The notes beneath the pieces were generated by a model that was not told where the DNA came from, did no database searches, and saw only the letters and a program-made list of their open reading frames with translations. This document shows positions 8,965 to 17,030 of a stretch of 64,000 bases of DNA, piece by piece; the stretch's first letter is position 1; every line of letters begins with the position of its first letter. Source of the stretch: Micromonospora lupini (GTDB lineage Bacteria > Actinomycetota > Actinomycetes > Mycobacteriales > Micromonosporaceae). The translations under genes and the position numbers were made by a program. Location: positions 1,245,001-1,309,000 of the forward strand of contig NZ_JAPENL010000002.1 in NCBI RefSeq assembly GCF_026342015.1. The letters are read 5' to 3'.

Positions 8965-10019
8965 CCCGAAGCGTCCTCACCCCGCTGCACATCGACGTAC
9001 GGCGTGGAGCGGTCGCCGACCTGGGCGCGATCCTCGCCGACGGGCGGATCTCCTCCGGGGGCGACGTCGCGGTGGTCGTCGGACCGGGTCAGGGCGCCCA
9101 GATCGCGGAGTTGATCCGACCGTCTCTGCGCTCGGCCGACGTGTTCACCGTCGCCGGGGCGACCCTGGACGCCGCCGACGACCTCGGCGGCAAGCTCCGC
9201 GCCCGCTCGTACGACGCGGTGGTCGGGATCGGCGGCGGCAAGACCATCGACGTGGCCAAGTACGCGGCGACCCGCCGAGGTCTCCCGATGGTGTCGGTGG
9301 CGACAAGCCTCGCCAACGACGGGATCGGCTCCCCGGTGGCCAGCCTCATCACCGACGGGATCAAGGGTTCCTACGGGGTGCACATCCCCATCGCGGTGAT
9401 CGTGGACCTGGACTTCGTGGAGAGCGGCCCGGACCGGCACAACCGGGCCGGCATCGGTGACGTGATCAGCAACATCAGCGCGCTGGCCGACTGGGAACTG
9501 GCCCGCCGGGTACGCGGTGAGCCGGTGGACGGCCTGGCCGCCTCGCTCTCCCGGGCGGGTGCCGAGGCGGTGCTCAACCACCCGGGTGACATGAGCGACG
9601 ACGCCTTCGTGATCGTCCTCGCCGAGGCGTTGATCTCCAGCGGCCTGGCGATGGCGGTCTGCGGCACCAGCCGTCCGTCCAGCGGTGGCTGCCACGAGAT
9701 CATGCACGCCGTCGACTCGCTCTTCCCCGGCACCGCCTCGCACGGCGAACTGGCCGGGCTCGGGGCGCTGTTCTGCACCTGGCTGCGCGGCGACCTGCGC
9801 CGCTTCGGGGAGATGTCGGCCTGCCTGGCCCGCCACGGTCTGCCCCGACTCCCCGCCGAGGTGGGGCTCACCGACGACCAGTTCGTCGAGGCGGTGCAGT
9901 TCGCCCCGCGTACCCGACCGGACCGGTACACGATCCTCGAGCACCTGGCCCTGTCGCCTACCGAGACGCGGGAGCGGCTGGCAGACTACGCCGGTGCAAT
10001 CCGCGACCAGCTTGGCTGA
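8952..10019 (+). CDS. sn-Glycerol-1-phosphate dehydrogenase-like enzyme
   Basis: 355 residues of the iron/zinc-dependent dehydrogenase superfamily (GldA, dehydroquinate synthase, AraM/EgsA). NAD(P) binding is shown by VVGIGGGKTIDVAKYAA and SVATSLANDGIGSPVASL. The three metal ligands of the family appear as the Asp of AGIGDVISNISALADW, the His of GGCHEIMHAVD and the His of TASHGELAGLGAL. The pattern matches archaeal/AraM G1P dehydrogenases better than simple alcohol dehydrogenases, predicting DHAP to sn-glycerol-1-phosphate. The start (GTG) lies inside the end of the preceding gene (13-nt overlap), and its own end overlaps the next start. Confidence 0.8.
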   Translation: MPLLARSVLTPLHIDVRRGAVADLGAILADGRISSGGDVAVVVGPGQGAQIAELIRPSLRSADVFTVAGATLDAADDLGGKLRARSYDAVVGIGGGKTIDVAKYAATRRGLPMVSVATSLANDGIGSPVASLITDGIKGSYGVHIPIAVIVDLDFVESGPDRHNRAGIGDVISNISALADWELARRVRGEPVDGLAASLSRAGAEAVLNHPGDMSDDAFVIVLAEALISSGLAMAVCGTSRPSSGGCHEIMHAVDSLFPGTASHGELAGLGALFCTWLRGDLRRFGEMSACLARHGLPRLPAEVGLTDDQFVEAVQFAPRTRPDRYTILEHLALSPTETRERLADYAGAIRDQLG

Positions 10020-10716
10020 GCCCCGTCCCACAGTTGCCGACTTCCACCGGGTGAACCGGGGCGGCGGCCTGTTCAGCGAGTCGATCAGCCAGTGGCTGGG
10101 CGCCGTCTTCGCGCTCGTCGCGCAACGCCTCGGACTGCGCCCGACCGCGCTGACGATCACCAACCTGGTGCTCGGGCTGGCCACCTCGGTCACCGTGGTG
10201 GCGCTCGCCGAGCCGGTCGCGGATGGGGACGTACCGGCCTGGGTGGTCGGCCTGCTCGCCCTGGTCGGCTGGCAGGTCGCGTACTCCCTGGACTGCGCCG
10301 ACGGGCAGCTCGCCCGGGTGACCGGCCAGGGCAGCGCGGCCGGGGCCCGGGTCGACGTGCTCTGCGACGTGGCCGCGCAGATCGCCCTGGTGGCCGCCCT
10401 GGCCGCCACCGCCGTGGCGCAGGAGCCGTCCACGCCGACCTGGCTGGTGGCGACCTTCGCGGGCACCTGGATGGTCAACCTGGTGACGTCGGTGATGCAG
10501 GCCGGCCCGAACGCGGCAAGCATGGTCACCTCGACCTCGCTGCCGGTACGCCTCGCGAAGCTGGTCCGCGACTACGGCGCGGTGGTGTTCGTGGCCGCCC
10601 TGGTGCTGGCCGTGGCCCCCGCGCTGGTCCTCTGGGTGCTTGTCGCGTTCACAGTCGTCAACGGCGGCTTCCTGCTGGCGAGCATCGCCTTCTCCGCCCG
10701 CGCCTCCCTGCGCTGA
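9994..10716 (+). CDS. CDP-alcohol phosphatidyltransferase family membrane protein
   Basis: 240 residues with about six membrane helices. The full family motif D-x2-D-G-x2-A-R-x8-G-x3-D-x3-D is present (DCADGQLAR, then GARVDVLCD). Enzymes with it displace CMP from a CDP-linked alcohol or lipid. Given its position after a cytidylyltransferase and a G1P-dehydrogenase-like gene, it probably moves the polyol phosphate to a lipid acceptor. The start overlaps the dehydrogenase gene by 26 nt, so the exact codon is uncertain. Confidence 0.82.
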   Translation: MQSATSLAEPRPTVADFHRVNRGGGLFSESISQWLGAVFALVAQRLGLRPTALTITNLVLGLATSVTVVALAEPVADGDVPAWVVGLLALVGWQVAYSLDCADGQLARVTGQGSAAGARVDVLCDVAAQIALVAALAATAVAQEPSTPTWLVATFAGTWMVNLVTSVMQAGPNAASMVTSTSLPVRLAKLVRDYGAVVFVAALVLAVAPALVLWVLVAFTVVNGGFLLASIAFSARASLR

Positions 10717-10760
10717 CGAACCCGCGCCCGTCCGCCGGGCGCGCTCGGCCCGCCCGACCC

Positions 10761-10812
10761 GCCGGCCCGCTCGGCGCGCCGGCCCGCTCGGCGCGCCGCC
10801 CGCTCGGCGCGC
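10761..10812. repeat. GC-rich 16-17 bp tandem repeat, three copies
   Basis: Three near-identical units GCCGGCCCGCTCGGCGC (the third one base shorter) lie just after the CDP-alcohol transferase gene, with a more diverged copy before them. No reading frame is evident. The array abuts the inverted repeat at 10813. Confidence 0.6.
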
Positions 10813-10898
10813 CGGCAAGATCCGCACAACTTCCCTGATGTTGCTGCTTCCCGCACCCGGGAGACCCCAACATCCCTGATGTTGCGCGGATCTTGCCG
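10813..10898. repeat. Long inverted repeat between convergent genes, with internal direct repeats
   Basis: CGGCAAGATCCGCACAAC (10813-10830) pairs with the complement of 10881-10898 over 18 nt with one mismatch. Inside lie two direct copies of TCCCTGATGTTG (10832-10843, 10873-10884). It separates a forward and a reverse gene, so it may act as a two-way terminator, but its length suggests a dispersed intergenic element. Confidence 0.65.
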
Positions 10899-10921
10899 AC
10901 CGAAGCGAGGCGCGGGGTGGG

Positions 10922-12229
10922 TCAGGGGTGGGTCATGCCCGCGTAGATGTCGATGAGTTGCTTGGTGACCACGTCCGGGTGGAAGGTCCGCTCGTAGCGG
11001 GCGCGGGCGGCCAGGGCCAGCCCGGACGCGCCGGCCCGGGCCACCGGCAGGGCCGCCGCCAGCGCGGCCGGCTCCGGAGCCACCACCCAGCCGGCCTCGC
11101 CGAGGCCGATCCCGACCGGCACGACCGGCCCGCCACCGCCGGCGACCGCCGAGGCGGACATCCCCGCCGGCATGGCCGGCCCGCCCCGCCCGGCGACCGC
11201 CGAGGCGGTCTCGGCCGGGCCGGTGCCGGCGGGCTCGTGCGGGGCGTCCGCTCCGACGAGGTACGGAATGCCGCCCAGCGCGGTGCCGAGCACCGGCCGA
11301 CCGCTGGCCAGCGCCTCGATGATCACGGTCGGCAGCACGTCGTGCCACATCGAGGCCGCGATCACCACGGCGCTCGCCTCGACGGCGGCGCGCACCCCGG
11401 CGCGGTCGAGTTGGCCGAGGTAGACCACGTCGGGTCGCTCGGCGGCGGCGGCCTCCACAAGCGGGCGCAGCTCGCCGTCACCTGCCACCCGCAGCGTGCC
11501 AAGGGTGCCCACCGGGTGTCGACGCCAGGCGTCCAGCAGCAGGTCGACACCCTTCTCGGGGGAGAGCCGGGCCATGTAGAGGAAGCCGTCACCCAGCGGC
11601 GCCGGCCGGCCCGGGTCGGGTACGGCATTCGGCTTCACGACGATCCGGTCGTCCGGAATGCCGTAGTCGCGGAGGTGGTCGGCGATGGCAGTGGTCAGCG
11701 CGATGTACCTGTCCACCGAGCGCCAGGTGCCCCGGTGCACGGCCAGGGTGGTCGCCATCAGCGCGCTCTGCGCCGTCGAGTCGCGGTAGCAGCGGTGCCT
11801 GATCGCCGGCACGCCAAGCGCCCGACCCTTGCAGTCCTGGCAGATCACCCCGTCGCGGAAGTAGATCCCCGACGAGCAGACCTGCCGGTAGTTGTGCACC
11901 GTCTGCACCACAGGCACGCCGTGCCGGTGCGCCGTCCGCACCACCCAGGGCGACAGCAGGGGGTACGGATTGTGCAGGTGCAGGACGTCGGGTCGGTGCT
12001 CGGTGAGTAGCCGGCCCAGGTCCTGCTGAGCGCGCGGCGCCCAGATCGGCGAGATCGGCAGCAGCGCCTTGGCCGCCTTCGACATCGACGGGATCTCGTC
12101 CGAGCTGCGGATGAAGGGCAGCACCTCGACGCCGGCAGCGGTGAGCTGAGCGATCTCCGAGTCGACAATCGTGTTCTCACCCGAGGGCTGAGCTTCCCGG
12201 TACCGGTTGTGCGCCACCACGATTCTCAC
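10922..12229 (-). CDS. Glycosyltransferase family 4
   Basis: 435 residues in GT-B order. The N-terminal domain has VVAHNRYREAQPSGENTIVD, DVLHLHNPYPLLSPWVV and QTVHNYRQVCSSGIYFRDG, with a Cys cluster (CSSG, CQDCKG) typical of one GT4 branch. The C-terminal domain has GDGFLYMARLSPEKGVDLLL, ASMWHDVLPTVIIEALASG (E-x7-E-like) and TALGGIPYLV. It probably adds a sugar to a cell-envelope glycan or lipid; donor and acceptor are unknown. A tandemly duplicated 17-residue Gly/Ala/Pro segment (11118-11219) is inserted near the C-terminus. TAGCCT ends 8 nt before its GTG. Confidence 0.85.
   Translation of the reverse strand: MRIVVAHNRYREAQPSGENTIVDSEIAQLTAAGVEVLPFIRSSDEIPSMSKAAKALLPISPIWAPRAQQDLGRLLTEHRPDVLHLHNPYPLLSPWVVRTAHRHGVPVVQTVHNYRQVCSSGIYFRDGVICQDCKGRALGVPAIRHRCYRDSTAQSALMATTLAVHRGTWRSVDRYIALTTAIADHLRDYGIPDDRIVVKPNAVPDPGRPAPLGDGFLYMARLSPEKGVDLLLDAWRRHPVGTLGTLRVAGDGELRPLVEAAAAERPDVVYLGQLDRAGVRAAVEASAVVIAASMWHDVLPTVIIEALASGRPVLGTALGGIPYLVGADAPHEPAGTGPAETASAVAGRGGPAMPAGMSASAVAGGGGPVVPVGIGLGEAGWVVAPEPAALAAALPVARAGASGLALAARARYERTFHPDVVTKQLIDIYAGMTHP
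11118..11219 (-). repeat. 51-bp in-frame duplication inside the GT4 gene
   Basis: Two adjacent 51-nt units (11118-11168 and 11169-11219) encode similar 17-residue segments (SAVAGRGGPAMPAGM and SAVAGGGGPVVPVGI). They fall after the conserved GIPYLV motif, in a loop of the C-terminal Rossmann domain. The frame is kept and the enzyme motifs are intact. Confidence 0.7.
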
Positions 12230-12237
12230 GGGAAAGA

Positions 12238-12247
12238 AGGCTACCGT
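12238..12247. promoter_or_regulatory. Overlapping divergent -10 elements for GT4 and Fpg/Nei
   Basis: AGGCTA at 12238-12243 is TAGCCT on the reverse strand, 8 nt from the GT4 start at 12229. TACCGT at 12242-12247 on the forward strand ends 6 nt before the GTG at 12254. The two hexamers share two bases, so only one polymerase could occupy the site at a time. Read from sequence only. Confidence 0.5.
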
Positions 12248-12253
12248 TGGCTG

Positions 12254-13114
12254 GTGCCCGAACTACCGGAGGTTGAGGCGCTCGCGGGTTATCTGCGGCA
12301 GCGCGCGGTGGGGCGGCGTGTCGACCGGCTGGAGATCGCCGCGATCAGCGCCCTGAAGACGTACGACCCGGCACCGTCCGCGGTCGCCGGCCGGGCGGTG
12401 GTCGACGCTCGCCGGCACGGCAAGTTCCTCGACGTGGTCATCGAGGGTGACCTGCATCTCGTGGTGCACCTGGCCCGGGCGGGCTGGCTGCACTACCGGG
12501 AGGGTTTCGGATCCACGACGCCGCTGCGGCCCGGCAAGGGCCCGATCGCGGTGCGCGTCCGACTCGACGACGGTTCCGGCTTCGACCTCACCGAGGCCGG
12601 CACCCAGAAGAAGCTGGCCGCGTACCTGGTCACCGACCCGGCGGCGGTGCCCGGGGTGGCCAAGCTGGGCCCGGACGCGCTCGCCGCCGACCTGCCCACC
12701 TTCGCCGAGCGGCTGCGCAGTCGGCGCGGGCAGGTCAAGGGGGTGTTGACCGACCAGTCGGTGCTGTCCGGGGTGGGCAACGCGTACTCGGACGAGATCC
12801 TGCATGCCGCGAAGCTGTCCCCGTTCGCGATCACCGACCGGCTCACGGACGCCCAGCTCGCCACCCTGTATTCGGCGACCCGGCAGGTGCTCGGCGACGC
12901 GGTCGAGCGGTCCCTCGGCCAGCGTGCCGCCGAGCTGAAGGGCGAGAAGCGGTCCGGGTTGAAGGTGCACGCCCGCACCGGTCTGCCCTGCCCGGTCTGC
13001 GGCGACACCGTGCGGGAGGTGTCGTTCGCCGATTCGAGCCTCCAGTACTGCGCGACGTGCCAGACGGGCGGCAAGCCGCTCGCTGACCGACGGCTCTCAC
13101 GCCTTGTACGGTGA
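12254..13114 (+). CDS. Fpg/Nei-family DNA glycosylase
   Basis: 286 residues starting V-PELPEVE: after Met removal the catalytic Pro and the following Glu are in place. RRHGKFLDVV carries the beta-hairpin Lys, SVLSGVGNAYSDEIL is the helix-two-turn-helix, and a zinc finger closes the protein (CPVCG ... CATCQTGGK). Family members excise oxidised bases and cleave the strand. Whether it prefers oxidised purines (MutM) or pyrimidines (Nei) cannot be decided here. TACCGT ends 6 nt before the GTG, so a leaderless start is likely. Confidence 0.88.
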   Translation: MPELPEVEALAGYLRQRAVGRRVDRLEIAAISALKTYDPAPSAVAGRAVVDARRHGKFLDVVIEGDLHLVVHLARAGWLHYREGFGSTTPLRPGKGPIAVRVRLDDGSGFDLTEAGTQKKLAAYLVTDPAAVPGVAKLGPDALAADLPTFAERLRSRRGQVKGVLTDQSVLSGVGNAYSDEILHAAKLSPFAITDRLTDAQLATLYSATRQVLGDAVERSLGQRAAELKGEKRSGLKVHARTGLPCPVCGDTVREVSFADSSLQYCATCQTGGKPLADRRLSRLVR

Positions 13115-13366
13115 GTAATTGCACTCGGCGACTACGGAGCGGAATCGGCCAGAGTGAGCCGAAGCTCCCGTCCACCGTTCTCGCCACACGCGCATCCATC
13201 GGTATAGTGGCCCGGTCCCCGGCTTCTGAAATGGTGCGGAGCCGGCCAGATCCCGCCGGCACCATCGGTCGCCAATCTCCTTCGGGGCGACGACCGGTCG
13301 GAGCCCGCGTGGGAGACTGGGACGGTGGGCGACCCGGGCCCTCACGCCGAGTGAGCGGCCCGTGTC

Positions 13367-14950
13367 ATGCGGGAGGACATGGGTGAGGTGACGGCAAGCC
13401 TCCAGCGCCCGGTAACCGACGAAGGCCGGAGCAGACTCGTGCGGCACGTGGACAGCTTCGAGATCCAGCCGCCGACGCCGCCGTCGCACAACGGCGTCCC
13501 TCGGTCGGCGTGGGCCAGGGCGCGACGCCGCGTCTCCCGCTGGCACCGTCCCTACATCGCCATTCTGCTGCTGCTCGACTTCGGTGCGGCGGCCTTCGCC
13601 AGTTGGATCGCGATCCAGCTCTTCGACCAGGCGGCCTCCGGGTTCTCCGGCACGAAGCAGGACCCGACCTGGTTCCACACCGTCTCCTACCTGCTTCTTC
13701 CGCTGGGCTGGGTGCTGATCCTCTGGAGCAACCGGGCCTACGACAGGCGCTACCTGGGGCTCGGCCCGGACGAGTTCAAGCGGGTGATCCGGGGCTCGGT
13801 GACGGTGGCCGCGAGCGTCTCCTTCCTCGCCTTCTACACCAAAACCGAACTCTCCCGGTACTCCGTCGGCACCGCGTTGGTCGGCGCCACGCTGTTGATC
13901 CTCTGGGGCCGGTTCGTGGCCCGGTGGGCGCTGCACTACATCCGTCGACGGGCCGGCCAGGCCGCGCACCGGATGGTGCTGGTCGGGACCCTGCCGGAGT
14001 GCCTGGAGGTCTACGCGGCGGTGACCCGCAGCCCGAACGCCGGGCTGGTCCCGGTGGCGATCCACGTCACCGACGGGTACGCGGCGGCCCGCGGGGTGCC
14101 GACCCCGGTGCCGGTGCACGCCGGCCGTGACGTCCTGGCCCTGGTCCGCGAGGTCGGTGGGGACACCATTGCGGTCTGCGGATCGGCCAGCGCCGAGCCG
14201 GGCGAGCTGCGCCGGCTGGCCTGGCAGCTCGAAGGCTCCGGCGTGGATCTGGTCGTCGCCCCGCAGTTGACCGACATCGCCGGCCCACGGGTGCACATCC
14301 GGCCGATCGAGGGCCTGCCGCTGCTGCACGTCGAGGAGCCCACCCTCTCCGGGCCGGCGCTGCTCGCCAAGAACCTGATGGACCGGGTCGCCGCCGGCCT
14401 CGGCCTGTTTCTGCTGGTCCCGCTCTTCCTCTCCATCGCCGTGGCGATCCGGATCTCCGACAACGGGCCGGTCTTCTTCCGCCAGCCCCGGGTGGGCCAC
14501 GAGGGGCGCACCTTCCGGGTCTGGAAGTTCCGGACCATGTACGTCGACGCCGAGGACCGGCTGGCCAGCCTCACCGACCAGAACGAGACCGACGGCATGT
14601 TGTTCAAGATGAAGCAGGATCCACGGGTCTTCCCGGTGGGTCGCTTCCTGCGGGCCTCGTCGCTGGACGAGCTGCCACAGTTGATCAACGTGCTCTGGGG
14701 TGAGATGTCGCTGGTCGGGCCCCGCCCGCTGCCGGCCGACGACGGTGACTTCCTCGGTGACGTACGCCGCCGCCTGCTGGTCCGCCCCGGCATGACAGGT
14801 CTCTGGCAGGTCTCCGGCCGCTCCGACCTGTCCTGGGACGAGGCCGTCCGGCTGGACCTCTACTACGTCGACAACTGGTCGCTGGCGTACGACCTGAGCA
14901 TCCTGTGGCGCACCGTCGGCGTCGTGCTCGCCCGCAAGGGCGCGTACTAG
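13367..14950 (+). CDS. Polyprenyl glycosylphosphotransferase (exopolysaccharide initiator)
   Basis: 527 residues: a polar N-terminus, four to five membrane helices (~60-190), a Rossmann-like middle domain, a further membrane helix (~345-370), then the catalytic domain with FFRQPRVGHEGRTFRVWKFR, SLDELPQLINVLWGEMSLVG and PRPLPADDGD, ending LYYVDNWSLAYDLSILWRT. Enzymes of this type load a sugar-1-phosphate onto undecaprenyl phosphate to begin a polysaccharide. The start is uncertain among ATG 13367, ATG 13379 and GTG 13385. TATAGT at 13203-13208 could be a distant -10 with a ~150-nt leader. Confidence 0.9.
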   Translation: MREDMGEVTASLQRPVTDEGRSRLVRHVDSFEIQPPTPPSHNGVPRSAWARARRRVSRWHRPYIAILLLLDFGAAAFASWIAIQLFDQAASGFSGTKQDPTWFHTVSYLLLPLGWVLILWSNRAYDRRYLGLGPDEFKRVIRGSVTVAASVSFLAFYTKTELSRYSVGTALVGATLLILWGRFVARWALHYIRRRAGQAAHRMVLVGTLPECLEVYAAVTRSPNAGLVPVAIHVTDGYAAARGVPTPVPVHAGRDVLALVREVGGDTIAVCGSASAEPGELRRLAWQLEGSGVDLVVAPQLTDIAGPRVHIRPIEGLPLLHVEEPTLSGPALLAKNLMDRVAAGLGLFLLVPLFLSIAVAIRISDNGPVFFRQPRVGHEGRTFRVWKFRTMYVDAEDRLASLTDQNETDGMLFKMKQDPRVFPVGRFLRASSLDELPQLINVLWGEMSLVGPRPLPADDGDFLGDVRRRLLVRPGMTGLWQVSGRSDLSWDEAVRLDLYYVDNWSLAYDLSILWRTVGVVLARKGAY

Positions 14951-14983
14951 CGCCGAGGGCCACGAGCCGTCAGGATCGCTCTC

Positions 14984-16210
14984 GTGGGTGGCAACCTCTC
15001 CGCCGTCGTCGGCGTCGTCTCGCTTGTCACCGCGCTGACCGGGGCCCTGCTGGCGGTGCTGCGGCTGCGCGCCCGACGCGGCATCGCCACCGCCACCCAA
15101 CGGGCCACCTACGAGGTGCTGCACACCGCCGGGCTGGCCGCCGAACCGCTGCGGGCGGGGCTGAGCGCGGCCGGCGCGACGAAGGCCGTACGCCATCTGC
15201 GGGCCCTGGTGGGCGCGGTCGGGCTGGCGCTCACCGACGCCGACGAGGTGCTCGCCCTCGACGGGCGCGGAACACATCACGGCGAGCAACTGCTCGCGGC
15301 GGCCCAGCGGGCGGTGGTCACCGGGCGCTCGACTGTGCTCGGGGAGTCCGACCTGCACTGCGACCGGGTGGACTGCCCGATCCGCGGTGCGGTGGTCGCG
15401 CCACTGCACGGGGCGGACGCGCGGGTGGTCGGCGCGCTGGTGGCGATCGCCGACAGCGCGCCCGCGCCGGGGCTGGTCCAGGCCACCCTGGAGACGGCGC
15501 ACTGGGCGGGCAACCAGCTCGCCCTGGCCGAGCTGGACTCGTCCCGGGAGCGGCTGGCGCGGGCCGAGGTCCGGGCGCTGCGGGCGCAGATCAGCCCGCA
15601 CTTCATCTACAACGCGCTGACCGCGATCGGCTCGTTCGTCCGCACCGACCCGGAGCGGGCCCGGGAGTTGATCCTGGAGTTCGCGGAGTTCACCAGGTAC
15701 TCCTTCCGGGCGCACGGGGAGTTCACCACGCTCGCGGAGGAGCTGCGGTCGATCGACAGGTACCTGACCATCGAGCGGGCCCGGTTCGGCGACCGGTTGC
15801 AGGTGCGGTTGCAGATCGCCCCGGAGGTGCTGCCTGTGACGCTCCCGTTCCTCTGCCTCCAGCCGCTTGTGGAGAACGCCGTCCGGCACGGGTTGTCCCG
15901 CAAGCCGGGCACGGGCATGGTGAGCATCGAGGCCCGGGACGCGGGCGCCGAATGCCACATCACGGTGGAGGACGACGGGGTGGGAATGGATCCGACCACG
16001 CTGACCGCCGGCATCGCCGAGCTGGCCGGCAGCACCGGCGATCCGGGGGACGACCAGGGCCAGCACGTCGGCCTCTCCAACGTCGACGAGCGACTGCGGT
16101 CGGTCTTCGGGGACCGCTTCGGTCTGGTCGTCGAGACCGGGCTGGGCTCGGGGACCCGGGTGAGCGTGCGGGTGCCGAAGTTCCACCCGGGCGTACGGGC
16201 CGGCTCGTGA
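14984..16210 (+). CDS. LytS/YpdA-type sensor histidine kinase
   Basis: 408 residues: one N-terminal membrane helix (VVGVVSLVTALTGALLAVL), a GAF-like region (~60-180), then the His_kinase domain with the phospho-acceptor in AQISPHFIYNALTAI, and a HATPase with LQPLVENAVRHG (N box), EDDGVGMDP (G1) and GLSNVDERL. The single short membrane anchor differs from the multi-helix LytS sensors. GTGA overlap couples it to the LytTR regulator. CAGGAT ends 7 nt before the GTG start. Confidence 0.88.
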   Translation: MGGNLSAVVGVVSLVTALTGALLAVLRLRARRGIATATQRATYEVLHTAGLAAEPLRAGLSAAGATKAVRHLRALVGAVGLALTDADEVLALDGRGTHHGEQLLAAAQRAVVTGRSTVLGESDLHCDRVDCPIRGAVVAPLHGADARVVGALVAIADSAPAPGLVQATLETAHWAGNQLALAELDSSRERLARAEVRALRAQISPHFIYNALTAIGSFVRTDPERARELILEFAEFTRYSFRAHGEFTTLAEELRSIDRYLTIERARFGDRLQVRLQIAPEVLPVTLPFLCLQPLVENAVRHGLSRKPGTGMVSIEARDAGAECHITVEDDGVGMDPTTLTAGIAELAGSTGDPGDDQGQHVGLSNVDERLRSVFGDRFGLVVETGLGSGTRVSVRVPKFHPGVRAGS

Positions 16211-16965
16211 CGACAGGTTTCCTGCGGGTGCTGGCGGTGGACGACGAGCCGCCCGCCCTCGACGAGTTGGCGTACCACCTGCGGGCCGACCCCCGGGTGG
16301 CCCGCCTGCACACCGCCGGGGACGCCACCGAGGCGCTGCGGTTGCTGCGCGACGGCGACGTGGACGTGGTCTTCCTGGACATCCGGATGCCCGGCCTGGA
16401 CGGCATGGAGCTGGCTCGGGTGCTGCGCCGGTTCGCCCGGCCGCCGGCGATCGTGTTCGTCACCGCGTACGACGACGGCGCGGTGGACGCGTTCGACCTG
16501 GGCGCCACGGACTACGTGCGCAAACCGGTACGCGCCGAACGGCTGGCCGAGTCGCTGCGGCGGGTGATCGGCTCGCGGGTGGTGCCGTCGCATCCGGCGG
16601 CGCTGGCCCGCACCGAGGAGGACCCGACCATCCCGATCGAGCTGGCCGGCACGACCCGGATGCTGCCGCGCTCGGCGGTGCGCTGGGTGGAGGCGCAGGG
16701 GGACTACGCCCGGCTGCACACCGCCGAGGGGTCGCACCTGGTGCGGGTCTCGCTTGCCACGCTCGCCGAGCGGTGGGCCGATGCCGGCTTCGTGCGGGTG
16801 CACCGGTCGTACCTGGTGCAGTTGAAGTTGATCGCGGAGCTGCGCCTGGTGAACTCCGGGTATGTGGTGGTGGTCGACTCCACCGAGCTGCCGGTGAGCC
16901 GGCGGCACACCCGGGAGTTGAAGGACAAGCTGGTCAGGGCGGCGAAACAGGACTGGAGTCGCTGA
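16207..16965 (+). CDS. LytTR-family response regulator
   Basis: 252 residues. The receiver domain has VDDEPPALDEL (acidic pocket), DVVFLDIRMPGLDGM (phospho-Asp), FVTAYDD and DYVRKPV. The C-terminal LytTR DNA-binding domain (~150-250) has RWVEAQGDYARLHT, FVRVHRSYLVQL and LPVSRRHTRELK. It is the partner of the kinase it overlaps by 4 nt. LytTR regulators often control transporters or autolysis genes; the SSS symporters at 24.5 and 30.4 kb are possible targets but unproven. Confidence 0.92.
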   Translation: MTTGFLRVLAVDDEPPALDELAYHLRADPRVARLHTAGDATEALRLLRDGDVDVVFLDIRMPGLDGMELARVLRRFARPPAIVFVTAYDDGAVDAFDLGATDYVRKPVRAERLAESLRRVIGSRVVPSHPAALARTEEDPTIPIELAGTTRMLPRSAVRWVEAQGDYARLHTAEGSHLVRVSLATLAERWADAGFVRVHRSYLVQLKLIAELRLVNSGYVVVVDSTELPVSRRHTRELKDKLVRAAKQDWSR

Positions 16966-16999
16966 CGAGGGAATGCCTCCGACCTTCCCGTACGTTGTA

Positions 17000-17020
17000 C
17001 GATAGTCCATACGACTATCG
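17000..17020 (+). promoter_or_regulatory. Inverted repeat ahead of the DUF5701-like gene
   Basis: CGATAGT (17000-17006) and ACTATCG (17014-17020) form a perfect 7-bp inverted repeat with a 7-nt spacer, directly followed by GGAGG (17021-17025) and the GTG start at 17031. A second GTAC-rich half-site (GTTGTAC) lies just upstream. Size and place fit an operator, or a hairpin masking the ribosome site. Confidence 0.45.
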
Positions 17021-17030
17021 GGAGGCCGCC

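Noticed and set aside
8961..10529. Long reverse frame opposite the G1P-dehydrogenase-like and CDP-alcohol transferase genes
   Set aside because: Shadow frame; the forward strand holds intact catalytic motifs of both enzymes.
13097..16186. A very long reverse-strand open frame (over 1000 codons) opposite the glycosylphosphotransferase and LytS genes
   Set aside because: It is the antisense shadow of two clearly coding forward genes. Its composition (Gln/Arg/Gly/Pro-rich, no domains) is what high GC produces in that frame.
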